Source of the DNA: CAZQDP01 sp964592375
GTDB taxonomy: Bacteria; Bacillota; Clostridia; RUG12999
Direction: 5' to 3'
Assembly: GCA_964592375.1 (NCBI GenBank)
Contig: CAZQDP010000004.1
Location: 1-64,000, forward strand
Length of the DNA stretch: 64,000 nucleotides
The notes beneath the pieces were generated by a model, which saw only the letters and a program-made list of their open reading frames with translations, made no database searches and was not told the origin of the DNA. The stretch's first letter is position 1. Every line of letters begins with the position of its first letter. Shown here one piece after another: positions 34,636-43,387 of the stretch. Made by a program: the position numbers and the translations under genes.

Positions 34636-35800
34636 ACAATCCTTCATGCTTGCCATTAAAAGCCTTAAGAGCAGTAAAATGCGCTCTTTTTTAACCATGC
34701 TTGGGATTATCATCGGTGTTGCCTCTGTTATCGTACTGGTGAGCATAGTGGATGGAATGAACAAACAGATGGTGGCAACCTTTGAGAGCATGGGAACAAA
34801 TTTAATATCGGTCACGATTATGGGCAGAGGCGGGAACAGAGGCGTATCACCGGAGCAAATGCAAGAAATTGCAGATGCCAATCCGGATTCAATTGCGGCA
34901 ACCTCTCCTGCCATCAACGTTATGAATACAACGGTGAAATATCAAAGTGAGAATGTCACGACCACCTGTATTGGTATTAATGAGTTTTATAGAGATATTA
35001 AGAATGTGACCGTCTCTACGGGACGGAACATAGAATATCTGGATGTGGAGTCAAGGCAAAGAGTATGCGTGATTGGTACCTATATTGTAAATGAATTATT
35101 CGATGCTACAGATCCTGTTGGAAAATCAATAAAGATTAATGGCGATAGTTATAAGGTTGTGGGCGTGCTGAGCGCAAAGCAAGGCGGCGTGCAAGGAACG
35201 CAGGATGACCAGATATTAATTCCGTACACAATGGCGCAGAAATTAGCAAAGAATTTCTCCATTAGTAGCTACAATTTCAGTGCTATTGATAAAGATACGG
35301 TGGATATTGCTATGAGTAAAATCAGTGCATTCTTGCTAAGTGTATATTCGAATTCAAATGCATATCGAGTATATAACCAAGCAGATTCGCTAGAGCAGGT
35401 GAATAAACTGACGAGCACCATGGCGATGGTTCTGGTCGGAGTTGCAGGTATTTCTCTCCTTGTTGGCGGGATTGGTATTATGAATATTATGCTAGTGTCC
35501 GTCACGGAACGCACAAGAGAAATTGGTATTCGAAAATCACTAGGTGCAACGCCTTGGGATATCATGAGTCAATTTGTGGTGGAAGCGGCTACAACAAGCT
35601 CCATTGGCGGCATTTTAGGGATTGGGCTTGGGATTGCCGCCTCGTATGCGGTGACACTACTCAGTCTTACGGTATCCATATCATTTATGGCCATTGCCAT
35701 TGCGTTTTCCGTTTCCGTTTTCATTGGGATTACCTTTGGCTACTTCCCTGCAAAAAAGGCTTCTAAGCTAAGTCCCATAGAAGCATTAAGATATGACTAA
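34625..35800 (+). CDS. MacB/FtsX-type ABC transporter permease
   Basis: The 391-residue protein has the MacB topology. TM1 is at about 20-44 (SFLTMLGIIIGVASVIVLVS), followed by a large extracytoplasmic MacB_PCD domain (about 45-265). Three C-terminal helices (about 280-385) form an FtsX domain with the ERTREIGIRKSLGA loop. With the adjacent adaptor and ATPase it forms a tripartite-like exporter of peptides, antimicrobials or lipoproteins; the substrate is unknown. ATG at 34625 follows AGGAGG and overlaps the ATPase gene. It ends 15 nt before the SLH-protein gene. Confidence 0.92.
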   Translation: MNFKQSFMLAIKSLKSSKMRSFLTMLGIIIGVASVIVLVSIVDGMNKQMVATFESMGTNLISVTIMGRGGNRGVSPEQMQEIADANPDSIAATSPAINVMNTTVKYQSENVTTTCIGINEFYRDIKNVTVSTGRNIEYLDVESRQRVCVIGTYIVNELFDATDPVGKSIKINGDSYKVVGVLSAKQGGVQGTQDDQILIPYTMAQKLAKNFSISSYNFSAIDKDTVDIAMSKISAFLLSVYSNSNAYRVYNQADSLEQVNKLTSTMAMVLVGVAGISLLVGGIGIMNIMLVSVTERTREIGIRKSLGATPWDIMSQFVVEAATTSSIGGILGIGLGIAASYAVTLLSLTVSISFMAIAIAFSVSVFIGITFGYFPAKKASKLSPIEALRYD

Positions 35801-35815
35801 TATGGAGGAAAAAAC

Positions 35816-38338
35816 ATGATGAAAACAAGAATAGTAACTTTACTACTGCTTTTTGCCCTTATATTTTGCAATATTTCGGCCATTGCGCAAGAGGCAGTGG
35901 AACTTGATATTACCTATCTTTTAAAGAGCCTGAATATTATGAGTGGTGATCCTAATGGTGATATGAGGCTGAGTGAAACGATTACCAGAGCAGAGTTTAC
36001 CAAAGTTGCAGTTGCCGCATCCATCTATCGGAATTCTGTTGCAACAAATATGACTATTTCTCCATTTAGCGATGTGCCGTATAGCCATTGGGCGGCGCCA
36101 TATATTAAGATTGCGCTTAGCAATAAGCTTATCGCAGGCTATGCAGACTCTACCTTCAAGCCGGATCAGGATGTAGTATATGAAGAAGCCATTACTGTTG
36201 TTCTAAAACTGCTTGGCTACACCAATGAAGACTTTGGCTCCACCTGGCCATATGGACAGGTAGGTCTTGCAAAAAGCCTTGAACTGAGTGACAATATTGA
36301 CAAAAGTGTAGGCCAGCCACTAGATCGTGGAGATGTTGCAACGCTTATTTTTAATATGCTCTGCACAAAATCAAAGGGCACAAATGTTGACTATATGAAT
36401 ACATTTAAGTATCAAACCTACAAAGATGTCACCTTGATTGCCACAACCAAGGAAGCGGCGTATCTTACCAATGAAATGCTCTATACATCAAATGGCACTT
36501 ATACCATAGATAATACATTTGACCACACATCCATTGGGAAAAAAGGCGAGATAATGATTAAAGACTCCGAGGATGTGGTGCTTTTTCGTCCCTACAAGCA
36601 AACGATTACAAGCTATAAAGTAACGGGAATAATTGGTTCGGATTTGGTTTTAGGCGGCAAAATATACAATATAGATGATAACCTCACCGTGTATTATAAA
36701 ACACAAAAACTCACCTATGCCGATACGATTGCATTAGCAAAGGAGGCTTACTCATTTGTTACATATGCAAACGAGAGTGGGGAGGTTGAGTATGCATGCT
36801 TGTTTGCACACCAAAACAGCGGCGAGGAAATGGGTTCTGATGCGCAAATAAAGCCACTGGATAAGTATATTGTATACGCTAAGCTAGACAATATTCTCAT
36901 TACCTATAAGGATGACGCATTAGAGCAGCTCAGTATTCCGGATAGCACGGTAACCTATCAGGAGGAAACACAAAAAACAACCTTTGCAACTGCAAAATCA
37001 AAATTGGAAATGGGTGACCTTATCTATGTCAAACGCGATGAAAAAAACGAAATTGAATACATCAGCGTGGAAACGGGAAATCTAAGAGGACCCTTTACTG
37101 TGAAATCAAATGGCTGGCAAGCACAACTGGGCGCAAATAACGCAGATATGGCAATCATGCGAAATGGTGTAAAGGTGACAAGTCAAGAAATTCTTGGTAG
37201 TGATATTATCTATTATGCGCAGGAGCTAAATTTGGTACTTGCATATAGCAAGAAAATCACTGGAATATATGAAACAGCAACTCCTAATAAGGATTTGCCA
37301 ACCGCCGTGACCATTTCCGGAATTTCATATGAACTAGAAGGAGTCAATGCATTTCAAGCACTCTCTTCTCATGGATCCTTTCAATATGGAGATACAGTAA
37401 CACTGCTAATTGGAAAAGACGGAAAAGTAGCCGATGCGGTATCACCCGAAGAGGTAAACTTTTCAGTGTATGGTTTTTTAACTAATTCGGGTAGCAAGGA
37501 ATTTGTCAATACAAACGAAGAAAAATTCAGCTATTATTATGCCAGTGTAATTCTACCGGATGGAACGGCATATGAATATTTAACCGATAGAAATTATGAT
37601 TCATGCATAAACTGCGTAGTACAAGTGAAATTTGAAGATGGATTAGCCACAGTTACGCAGCAAAATGAAAAATCCGATCTCTATGGCGTTTTTAATGCAA
37701 AAAACCGCACCATTGAAGGGAGAAAAATATCCTCTGATGTGCAGATATTAGACATTAGCACCACAGATATTTCTAAAAAAGCAATCTGCAAGTCAATTTT
37801 TTTGCAACGAATGGACGAAGTGAATTTGAGATCAGATGATGTTTTGTTTTACAACAAAAACGCAAATGATGAAATTGATACCATATTTCTTAATGATGTC
37901 ACGGGAGATGGCTACCAATATGGGGTGGTGACCAAGGCAAAAAATAATTATCAGAATATGAATTCAAACGGCAGTTACACCTATGATATCAATGGCACCG
38001 TACAATCCCTTAGCACCTCTAGTTATACATTTGCTATTGCAAGTGGGCAACCTGCAAAATTCAGCATAATAAGCAATAAGGTAGATAGCATCATTCCGCT
38101 CTCTTCCATTAAGGAAGACATGGTAAATTTTACGAACACATATATTGAAACCAAAGACGCTAAATATTTACTTAGCAGCACTGTTGTCGCATACAAAAAA
38201 ACTTATGATTATCAGTATCTAGTCACGCCGCTGAGTGAAATAATAGGAAATGAAAAACTAGATATCCACGCTTTTTATGACTCAAAAACTGCTCTCGGAG
38301 GAAGAGTCAGAATAATCATCGCAACAGATAAGCCATAA
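35816..38338 (+). CDS. SLH-domain surface protein
   Basis: The 840-residue secreted protein has a signal peptide (about 1-25) followed by S-layer-homology repeats within about 28-190. ITRAEFTKVAVAAS, FSDVPYSHWAAPYIKIALS and GYADSTFKPDQDVVYEEA are diagnostic SLH segments. SLH repeats bind pyruvylated secondary cell-wall polymer. The remaining about 640 residues are beta-rich and of unknown function. ATG ATG at 35816 follows GGAGGA. The 15-nt gap to the permease gene places it in the exporter operon, an unusual association suggesting that exporter and surface protein act together. No terminator is visible after it. Confidence 0.88.
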   Translation: MMKTRIVTLLLLFALIFCNISAIAQEAVELDITYLLKSLNIMSGDPNGDMRLSETITRAEFTKVAVAASIYRNSVATNMTISPFSDVPYSHWAAPYIKIALSNKLIAGYADSTFKPDQDVVYEEAITVVLKLLGYTNEDFGSTWPYGQVGLAKSLELSDNIDKSVGQPLDRGDVATLIFNMLCTKSKGTNVDYMNTFKYQTYKDVTLIATTKEAAYLTNEMLYTSNGTYTIDNTFDHTSIGKKGEIMIKDSEDVVLFRPYKQTITSYKVTGIIGSDLVLGGKIYNIDDNLTVYYKTQKLTYADTIALAKEAYSFVTYANESGEVEYACLFAHQNSGEEMGSDAQIKPLDKYIVYAKLDNILITYKDDALEQLSIPDSTVTYQEETQKTTFATAKSKLEMGDLIYVKRDEKNEIEYISVETGNLRGPFTVKSNGWQAQLGANNADMAIMRNGVKVTSQEILGSDIIYYAQELNLVLAYSKKITGIYETATPNKDLPTAVTISGISYELEGVNAFQALSSHGSFQYGDTVTLLIGKDGKVADAVSPEEVNFSVYGFLTNSGSKEFVNTNEEKFSYYYASVILPDGTAYEYLTDRNYDSCINCVVQVKFEDGLATVTQQNEKSDLYGVFNAKNRTIEGRKISSDVQILDISTTDISKKAICKSIFLQRMDEVNLRSDDVLFYNKNANDEIDTIFLNDVTGDGYQYGVVTKAKNNYQNMNSNGSYTYDINGTVQSLSTSSYTFAIASGQPAKFSIISNKVDSIIPLSSIKEDMVNFTNTYIETKDAKYLLSSTVVAYKKTYDYQYLVTPLSEIIGNEKLDIHAFYDSKTALGGRVRIIIATDKP

Positions 38339-38528
38339 AAAGGGTAACATGTAAGAATACTTCACAATCTTTTCGCACATCTTTCAAAAATCCATCATTT
38401 GGTGAACACATACAAGGGTTACAATGATGATGATAGACAAAGAAGTGGCATGAAAGGAGAGTGTTTCCATTGCAAAGATAAGAAATAATGAACGTATGAA
38501 TAGAGCAACCTGTATAAGAAAGGAATTG

Positions 38529-39233
38529 ATGAAGATGAACAAAGTGAAAATGATTTCGACCATCATTGCAGTTAGCGTTTTTGCCGCTGCTATGGCAACA
38601 ACGGCACTTGGAGCAAATACAAAAGGCGTTGGGGCAATGCAAAAAGGAAACAATGAAACAAGGCAAGCCGTGATGAATAAAGCAGATCAAGCTCAAGGCC
38701 AAAAAATGCAAAAACCAATGGGAAAGACCATTGATGAAATCAAAGCAGATATTGCAAAAAGAGTGACAGACGGCAAAATGACTCAGGCGGAAGCAGATGA
38801 AAAAATTGCTGAGCTTGATAAGCGCTATGAAGCCTTCAAAGCAGATTTGGCCACAAAAGTAACCGAAGGCAAGCTGACCCAAGAGCAAGCGGACAAAATC
38901 TTAGCCAGCGGCATGATGGGCTTTGGCAGAATGCAAGGTGGCCCGGCGCAGCAAGGCGAAAAACCAAAGACCATCGATGAAATCAAAGCAGATATTGCAA
39001 AAAGAGTGACAGACGGCAAAATGACTCAGGCGGAAGCAGATGAAAAAATTGCTGAGCTTGATAAGCGCTATGAAGCCTTCAAAGCAGATTTGGCCACAAA
39101 AGTAACCGAAGGCAAGCTGACCCAAGAGCAAGCGGATAAAATCTTAGCCAGCGGCATGATGGGCTTTGGCAGAATGCAAGGCGGCCCGGTAAAAGGTCAA
39201 TTTCAGAGAAAAGACGGCACTCCAAAAGTATAA
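38529..39233 (+). CDS. Secreted DUF2680-like repeat protein
   Basis: The 234-residue protein has a signal peptide (about 1-28, ending TTALGA), a Gln/Lys-rich linker and two virtually identical 81-residue units (about 67-140 and 148-221). Each unit holds two diverged copies of a helix-turn-helix-like motif (DGKMTQAEADEKI and EGKLTQEQADKIL) typical of DUF2680/YckD proteins. Function is unknown; members are small secreted helical proteins. ATG at 38529 follows AAAGGAA. It lies 190 nt after the SLH gene. That gap holds only very short frames (9-12 codons) and no clear promoter. A terminator follows at 39269-39320. Confidence 0.88.
   Translation: MKMNKVKMISTIIAVSVFAAAMATTALGANTKGVGAMQKGNNETRQAVMNKADQAQGQKMQKPMGKTIDEIKADIAKRVTDGKMTQAEADEKIAELDKRYEAFKADLATKVTEGKLTQEQADKILASGMMGFGRMQGGPAQQGEKPKTIDEIKADIAKRVTDGKMTQAEADEKIAELDKRYEAFKADLATKVTEGKLTQEQADKILASGMMGFGRMQGGPVKGQFQRKDGTPKV
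38727..39189 (+). repeat. 220-bp in-gene tandem duplication (period 243 bp)
   Basis: Copy 1 spans 38727-38946 and copy 2 spans 38970-39189, offset by exactly 243 nt (81 codons). I find only three differences, ATT/ATC, GAC/GAT and GGT/GGC, all synonymous. The 23-nt spacer and the sequence ahead of copy 1 differ. Confidence 0.95.
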
Positions 39234-39268
39234 TTTCAACATATAGATACTCCTTCTTTTTATATAAA

Positions 39269-39320
39269 CAACAAAACCTCATTGATGTGATTACTTATCG
39301 CACTAATGAGGTTTTGTTAT
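39269..39320 (+). terminator. Terminator after the DUF2680-like gene
   Basis: AACAAAACCTCATT pairs with AATGAGGTTTTGTT around a 21-nt loop, with a T-rich 3' arm. It lies about 35 nt after the stop codon. Confidence 0.8.
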
Positions 39321-39377
39321 TGGAAGAATGCTACTTGATATAAATTATACTTTGATATTAGATAATGAATTTAATCA

Positions 39378-39420
39378 AAAAAATAAGGCAATATTCCGTT
39401 AAGAAATTGCCTTCTTTTTT
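39378..39420 (-). terminator. Terminator of the tRNA-Ser gene
   Basis: On the minus strand AAGGCAAT and ATTGCCTT form a stem followed by A and seven T residues, starting a few bases after the encoded CCA. T-rich flanks on both sides could let it act in both directions. Confidence 0.8.
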
Positions 39421-39512
39421 TGGCGGAAAGGGAGAGATTCGAACTCTCGGAGGGGTATTAGCCCTCACACGATTTCCAGTCGTGCGCCTTAGACCAGCTC
39501 AGCCACCTTTCC
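39421..39512 (-). tRNA. tRNA-Ser (anticodon GGA)
   Basis: The minus strand folds as a class II tRNA of 92 nt. The acceptor stem is GGAAAGG/CCTTTCC with discriminator G and an encoded CCA. The D-arm contains GAGCTGGTCTAAGGCGC. The anticodon stem is CACGA/TCGTG with loop CTGGAAA (anticodon GGA, reading UCC/UCU). A long variable arm (GAGGGC...CCTC region) and the T-loop GTTCGAATC are present. It has its own consensus promoter and terminator and no neighbouring tRNA. Confidence 0.97.
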
Positions 39513-39529
39513 AAAATGACACAATGAAA

Positions 39530-39558
39530 ATTATAATACAAAAAGTGGTTTATGTCAA
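39530..39558 (-). promoter_or_regulatory. Consensus promoter for tRNA-Ser
   Basis: Minus strand: TTGACA (39558-39553), 17-bp spacer, TATAAT (39535-39530), with the tRNA 5' end 18 nt downstream. The rest of the gap to 39707 on the plus strand shows nothing else that I can support. Confidence 0.92.
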
Positions 39559-39707
39559 GTGTTTTTTTATGGAGATTGATTGTTTTTCCACATTCTTGAC
39601 AGGGATTGATGAAAATGCTAAGATAAGATGATCACCCATTTGGTGTAATAGATGCCAAATGCCGATCTTTTTAGCCATATCAATCTATTTTGAAAGGGTC
39701 ATTTTTA

Positions 39708-40376
39708 ATGGATTATCAAATTGTGCGTATGAAAAGAAAAACCATGGGAATTTACATATTAAAGGATGCCACCGTAGAGGTTCGCTGTCCCATTGGCATA
39801 AGATTAGCTGAAATAGAAAAGTTTGTATTATCAAAGGAAAAATGGATTTTGCAGAAGGTAAGCGAAAAGCAAATTATATTAGAGCAAAGGAAGACGTTTG
39901 CCCTCTCAGGTGGTTCTATGCTACACCTCATGGGAAAGGAATACCCTTTACAGACTGTTGCCACTCATCAGGCAGGTTTTGATGGAGCGCATTTTTACAT
40001 CCCCGAAACATGCGAAAATAAAGAATATACGATTGCAAAAGTGTACCGCAAAATAGCCAAGTCTTATCTTTTGCCAAGGGTGGCGACATTTGCGGCAATC
40101 ATGCAGTGCCATCCTTCTTGTATAAAAATTAATGCGGCGAAAACTCGCTGGGGATCATGCAGTGGCAAAAACAGCATCAATTTTAGCTGGAAGCTCATGA
40201 TGGCTGATGAAAAGACCATTGACTATGTCATTATTCATGAACTTGCCCATATCAAAGAACACAATCACAGCAAGCGATTTTGGAGCATTGTAGAAAAGGA
40301 GATGCCAGGCTATCAGTTGCAGCAGCACAGCTTAAAAGTATTGCAGGAAAGGCTATTGGTGGAGGCATGGAAATAA
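39708..40376 (+). CDS. YgjP-type zinc metallopeptidase domain protein
   Basis: The 222-residue cytoplasmic protein matches the YgjP/DUF45 (WLM/SprT-related) family. The zinc motif HELAHIKEHNHSKRFW lies at about 176-191 (HExxH plus a downstream His). Family segments TRWGSCSGKNSINFSW (about 144) and KVSEKQIILEQRK are also visible. Substrates are not known; relatives are linked to DNA-protein crosslink repair or accessory roles in restriction loci. ATG at 39708 follows GAAAGGG. It appears to stand alone between the tRNA and the URO-D-like cluster. Confidence 0.88.
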   Translation: MDYQIVRMKRKTMGIYILKDATVEVRCPIGIRLAEIEKFVLSKEKWILQKVSEKQIILEQRKTFALSGGSMLHLMGKEYPLQTVATHQAGFDGAHFYIPETCENKEYTIAKVYRKIAKSYLLPRVATFAAIMQCHPSCIKINAAKTRWGSCSGKNSINFSWKLMMADEKTIDYVIIHELAHIKEHNHSKRFWSIVEKEMPGYQLQQHSLKVLQERLLVEAWK

Positions 40377-40389
40377 ATAATTATTAGGG

Positions 40390-40419
40390 TTGACTTTATA
40401 TATATAAATATAATATAAT
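40390..40419 (+). promoter_or_regulatory. Promoter for the URO-D-like/propeller cluster
   Basis: TTGACT (40390-40395), 18-bp spacer, TATAAT (40414-40419), about 36 nt before the start codon. Confidence 0.65.
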
Positions 40420-40454
40420 GCATGTAATACAAATAAAGATAAAGGGGATTTACA

Positions 40455-41513
40455 ATGAGCAGAATGAAAAGTATGCAGGAGCGTGTCGATCATTTCAAGA
40501 AGTTTTACGCCATGGAAAACGAAAGACCTCTTCTTGGTTTTTTTTATGGCAGTGAATATCCATTACATCGATATAAGGCTTCGCAGAACCTACCGGAGGG
40601 AAGGGCACTGGTTCCCAAAGATTTTAATGTGGATGCTTATCTAGATGATTTTGATGCACTTTTTGAACACCATGAAAAATGCGGCGGCGATTTTATATGG
40701 AGTGCCAGCGCTTTTTGGGGTATTCCTTGGATTGAAGCTATGATGGGTTGTCCTATCTATAGTGATCAGCATACCGGGTCCATTGCGGCGCATAAGCCGG
40801 AGAATTTGAACCTGAAGTTTGACCGCAATAATCCTTGGGCGCAGCTTTGCGCTGAGTTTCTGCAAAAAGGTGCGGCAAGAAGTGCCGGCCGTTATCCCTT
40901 TGCCACCACTCGCATGAGAGGTGTTGCGGATTTGTTGCAGGCGGTATACGGCAATGAAGAATTTATTTTTGATATGATGGAAGAGCCTGAAAAAATGCAC
41001 GAGCTTTGCGGCAAGCTGACGGATTTCTTTATTGAAGCCGGTAAGCTTCAATTAGAGCTTATTCCGGATTTTTACGGCGGCTTAGGTTCGTTCTACTATA
41101 ATATGTGGGCACCAAAAGGAACAATATGGCACCAAGAGGATGCGGCGGCCTTGCTTTCTCCTGCTTATTATGAAGAATTTATCCGTCCTTGCGACGAAAA
41201 GATTGTAGCTTCCTTTGGTGGCTGCATTATGCATGAGCATTCCACTGGTTATGTACCCACCAAATCCTATTTGGAAATGGGTATGACAGCATTGGAACTA
41301 CACATTGATACAGGCGGACCTTCTGCCGAAAGTTTATACGACTGGCATACCATGATTCTAGAGAAAAAGCCTCTGCTCATTTGGGGTGACATACCCAAAG
41401 AGGATATGGACTGGATATTTAAAAAGCTACCGGTCAAGGGTTTGGCTATTTGTGCGGTCGTGGATTCATATGAGCAGGCCGAAAAGCTATGGAATGAATA
41501 TATTAAAGAGTAA
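40455..41513 (+). CDS. Uroporphyrinogen-decarboxylase-like family protein
   Basis: The 352-residue cytoplasmic protein looks like the URO-D superfamily TIM barrel shared by HemE and methylcobamide:CoM methyltransferases (MtaA/CmuA). The family-like middle segment RYPFATTRMRGVADLLQAVYG (in two parts) and the C-terminal ELHIDTGGPSAESLYDW, with a HEHSTG segment near 257, fit it. No other heme-synthesis genes are nearby, so HemE function is unlikely. Homologues of this type are often encoded beside sugar-degrading enzymes, which fits the propeller gene 14 nt downstream. The real reaction is unknown. ATG at 40455 follows AAAGGGGA. Confidence 0.75.
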   Translation: MSRMKSMQERVDHFKKFYAMENERPLLGFFYGSEYPLHRYKASQNLPEGRALVPKDFNVDAYLDDFDALFEHHEKCGGDFIWSASAFWGIPWIEAMMGCPIYSDQHTGSIAAHKPENLNLKFDRNNPWAQLCAEFLQKGAARSAGRYPFATTRMRGVADLLQAVYGNEEFIFDMMEEPEKMHELCGKLTDFFIEAGKLQLELIPDFYGGLGSFYYNMWAPKGTIWHQEDAAALLSPAYYEEFIRPCDEKIVASFGGCIMHEHSTGYVPTKSYLEMGMTALELHIDTGGPSAESLYDWHTMILEKKPLLIWGDIPKEDMDWIFKKLPVKGLAICAVVDSYEQAEKLWNEYIKE

Positions 41514-41527
41514 AAGAGGGAAAGCAA

Positions 41528-43339
41528 ATGAGTTTGAAAAGTGAACATAAGCAGCTTGACTGGATGCAATCCATCGCCTTAACAGGCGGCGAAGCTGTGG
41601 TAGATATGCGCAATATCAAAACCGGAACAGAAATACCGGCAGAGTTTTATGCAGACCAGCCATATGTGGTGAAAACAAATGACGGCAATTGGCTTTGCAT
41701 CACCACGACCTCCGCAGGACACGAGGGTACCAGCGGGCAGCACGTGATTTCCGTGCGCTCCTATGATAAAGGCAAAACATGGACGGATAAAAGAGATGTA
41801 GAGCCGGCTTGTGGGATTGAATCCTCTTATGCAGTAATGCAGAAAACGCCATTAGGGCGCGTATATGCTTTTTACAACCATAATACGGATGATGTTCGTC
41901 GAGTAAAGGCTGATAATCCTCCTTATGCGGATGGATATTGCTACCGCGTGGATTCTCTAGGTCACTTTGTGTTTAAGTATACGGATGATCATGGCCTTAC
42001 TTGGTCGGAAAAACGATATGATATTCCTATTCGTGAATTTGAAATTGACCGAAAAAATGCAGACGGCGGCAAGCTGCAATATTTTTGGAACGTTGGAAAG
42101 CCCTTTGTAATCGGCGATGCAGTCTTCGTGCCGGTACATAAGGTTGGCGGTTTTGGCACAGGATTTTTCACCAGTACGGAAGGTGTGCTCCTTAGGAGCG
42201 ATAATCTTTTGACTGAAAATAATCCGGAAAAGATTACATTTGAAACCCTGCCGGATGGTGATGTAGGCATCAGAAATGTAGAAGGCGGCGGCCCCATCTG
42301 CGAGGAACATAGTTTTGTAGTTTTATCCGATAAAAGCATTTTTGTGCTCTTTAGAACCGTGGATGGTCACTCCGGCTACAGCTATAGTCGTGATGGCGGG
42401 AAAACCTTTGCGCCTTCGAAGTATATGACCTATGAAGACGGCCGAGAATTCAAGCATCCAAGGGCGGCAACCTTTGTTTGGAAATGTGAAAATGGGAAGT
42501 ATTTGATTTGGTATCACAATCATGCCGGCCGTGATTACGTGGGGCGTAATCCTGTTTGGATGAGTTGCGGTATTGAGGTGGATACACAAAACGGAAAAGA
42601 AATCGCTTGGAGCCAACCTGAAATCATTCTTTATGAAGATGATGTACTCGTTCGCATGAGTTATCCTGATTTTGTGGAAGATGAAGGTGTATTCTACATA
42701 ACCGAAACGCAGAAAAATATCGCTCGCTGCCATATCGCAGATCAAAAGATTATTCATGCATTATTTTCGCAAAAGTCCATTCAAACAAGAACAGACGACG
42801 GCCTTTTGAGTGTGAGCGGTGGCGATACAATTGAAACTCCCGCTTTGGCACCATTTGTTATTGCAGATACGAAAACAGCGGATCTGCGTGCGAAAAATAT
42901 GCACGGTGGTTTTAGCATTGAGCTTGTTGTAGACAAGTCAAATTTAAGCGCAGGGGACATACTGTTTTCCTCTATGACTCCTGGATGCAAGGGGATTGAA
43001 GTGGTAGCAGAAAAAGATGGTGCAATAAGCCTTGCTTTTGGTGATGGGGAGACCATGGCATATTTCAAGACAGAAACCAAGGTGATCTCTGCGCAAATAA
43101 ACCATTTGGTACTGATTGTAGACGGCGGCCCCAAGGTAATTGCCGTTGTAGCAAATGGACTGCTCATCGATGGGGGAGCAGAAAAGCAAACTGGATTTGG
43201 CAGATTCAGCCCATATCTAAAAAGTGTAAATGGCTATACCACAGCAACGCTTTGCAAAAGCGTTCGCTCCGCTAGCTTCTATAAAAGAGCACTGCTAATC
43301 ACGGAAGCGATCGGCAATTACAGAGCACAAAAGATATAG
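41528..43339 (+). CDS. BNR/sialidase-like propeller protein with C-terminal jelly-roll-like domain
   Basis: The 603-residue protein has no signal peptide and is predicted cytoplasmic. Residues about 30-410 look like a sialidase-type beta-propeller with three Asp-box-like repeats: YDKGKTW (about 79), TDDHGLTW (about 153) and SRDGGKTF (about 289). The FRIP arginine motif of GH33 sialidases is not seen near the N-terminus, so sialidase activity is doubtful. Residues about 450-600 resemble a concanavalin/LamG-type beta sandwich (FSIELVVDKSNLSAGDILFS). It probably acts on an imported glycoside together with the URO-D-like neighbour. GAGGGAAAG precedes the ATG. Confidence 0.75.
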   Translation: MSLKSEHKQLDWMQSIALTGGEAVVDMRNIKTGTEIPAEFYADQPYVVKTNDGNWLCITTTSAGHEGTSGQHVISVRSYDKGKTWTDKRDVEPACGIESSYAVMQKTPLGRVYAFYNHNTDDVRRVKADNPPYADGYCYRVDSLGHFVFKYTDDHGLTWSEKRYDIPIREFEIDRKNADGGKLQYFWNVGKPFVIGDAVFVPVHKVGGFGTGFFTSTEGVLLRSDNLLTENNPEKITFETLPDGDVGIRNVEGGGPICEEHSFVVLSDKSIFVLFRTVDGHSGYSYSRDGGKTFAPSKYMTYEDGREFKHPRAATFVWKCENGKYLIWYHNHAGRDYVGRNPVWMSCGIEVDTQNGKEIAWSQPEIILYEDDVLVRMSYPDFVEDEGVFYITETQKNIARCHIADQKIIHALFSQKSIQTRTDDGLLSVSGGDTIETPALAPFVIADTKTADLRAKNMHGGFSIELVVDKSNLSAGDILFSSMTPGCKGIEVVAEKDGAISLAFGDGETMAYFKTETKVISAQINHLVLIVDGGPKVIAVVANGLLIDGGAEKQTGFGRFSPYLKSVNGYTTATLCKSVRSASFYKRALLITEAIGNYRAQKI

Positions 43340-43387
43340 TTCATAACGAAGCATCCTTTGTTATCCACGAAAAGGGGGAGGGGTTGT

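Noticed and set aside
38727..39189. CRISPR-like repeat array
   Set aside because: There are just two long coding copies at a 243-bp period in one reading frame; no short repeats with unique spacers occur anywhere in the window.
39365..39631. Plus-strand frame encoding a GEIRTLGG-type peptide
   Set aside because: It runs antisense through tRNA-Ser; this peptide is a known false product of tRNA antisense strands.
40455..41513. hemE (uroporphyrinogen decarboxylase)
   Set aside because: The protein belongs to the wider URO-D superfamily, but the context has sugar-related genes and no heme synthesis, so a HemE call is not justified.
41528..43339. GH33 exo-alpha-sialidase (nan gene)
   Set aside because: Asp boxes are present, but I do not see the FRIP arginine motif or a signal peptide, so only the propeller fold is called.
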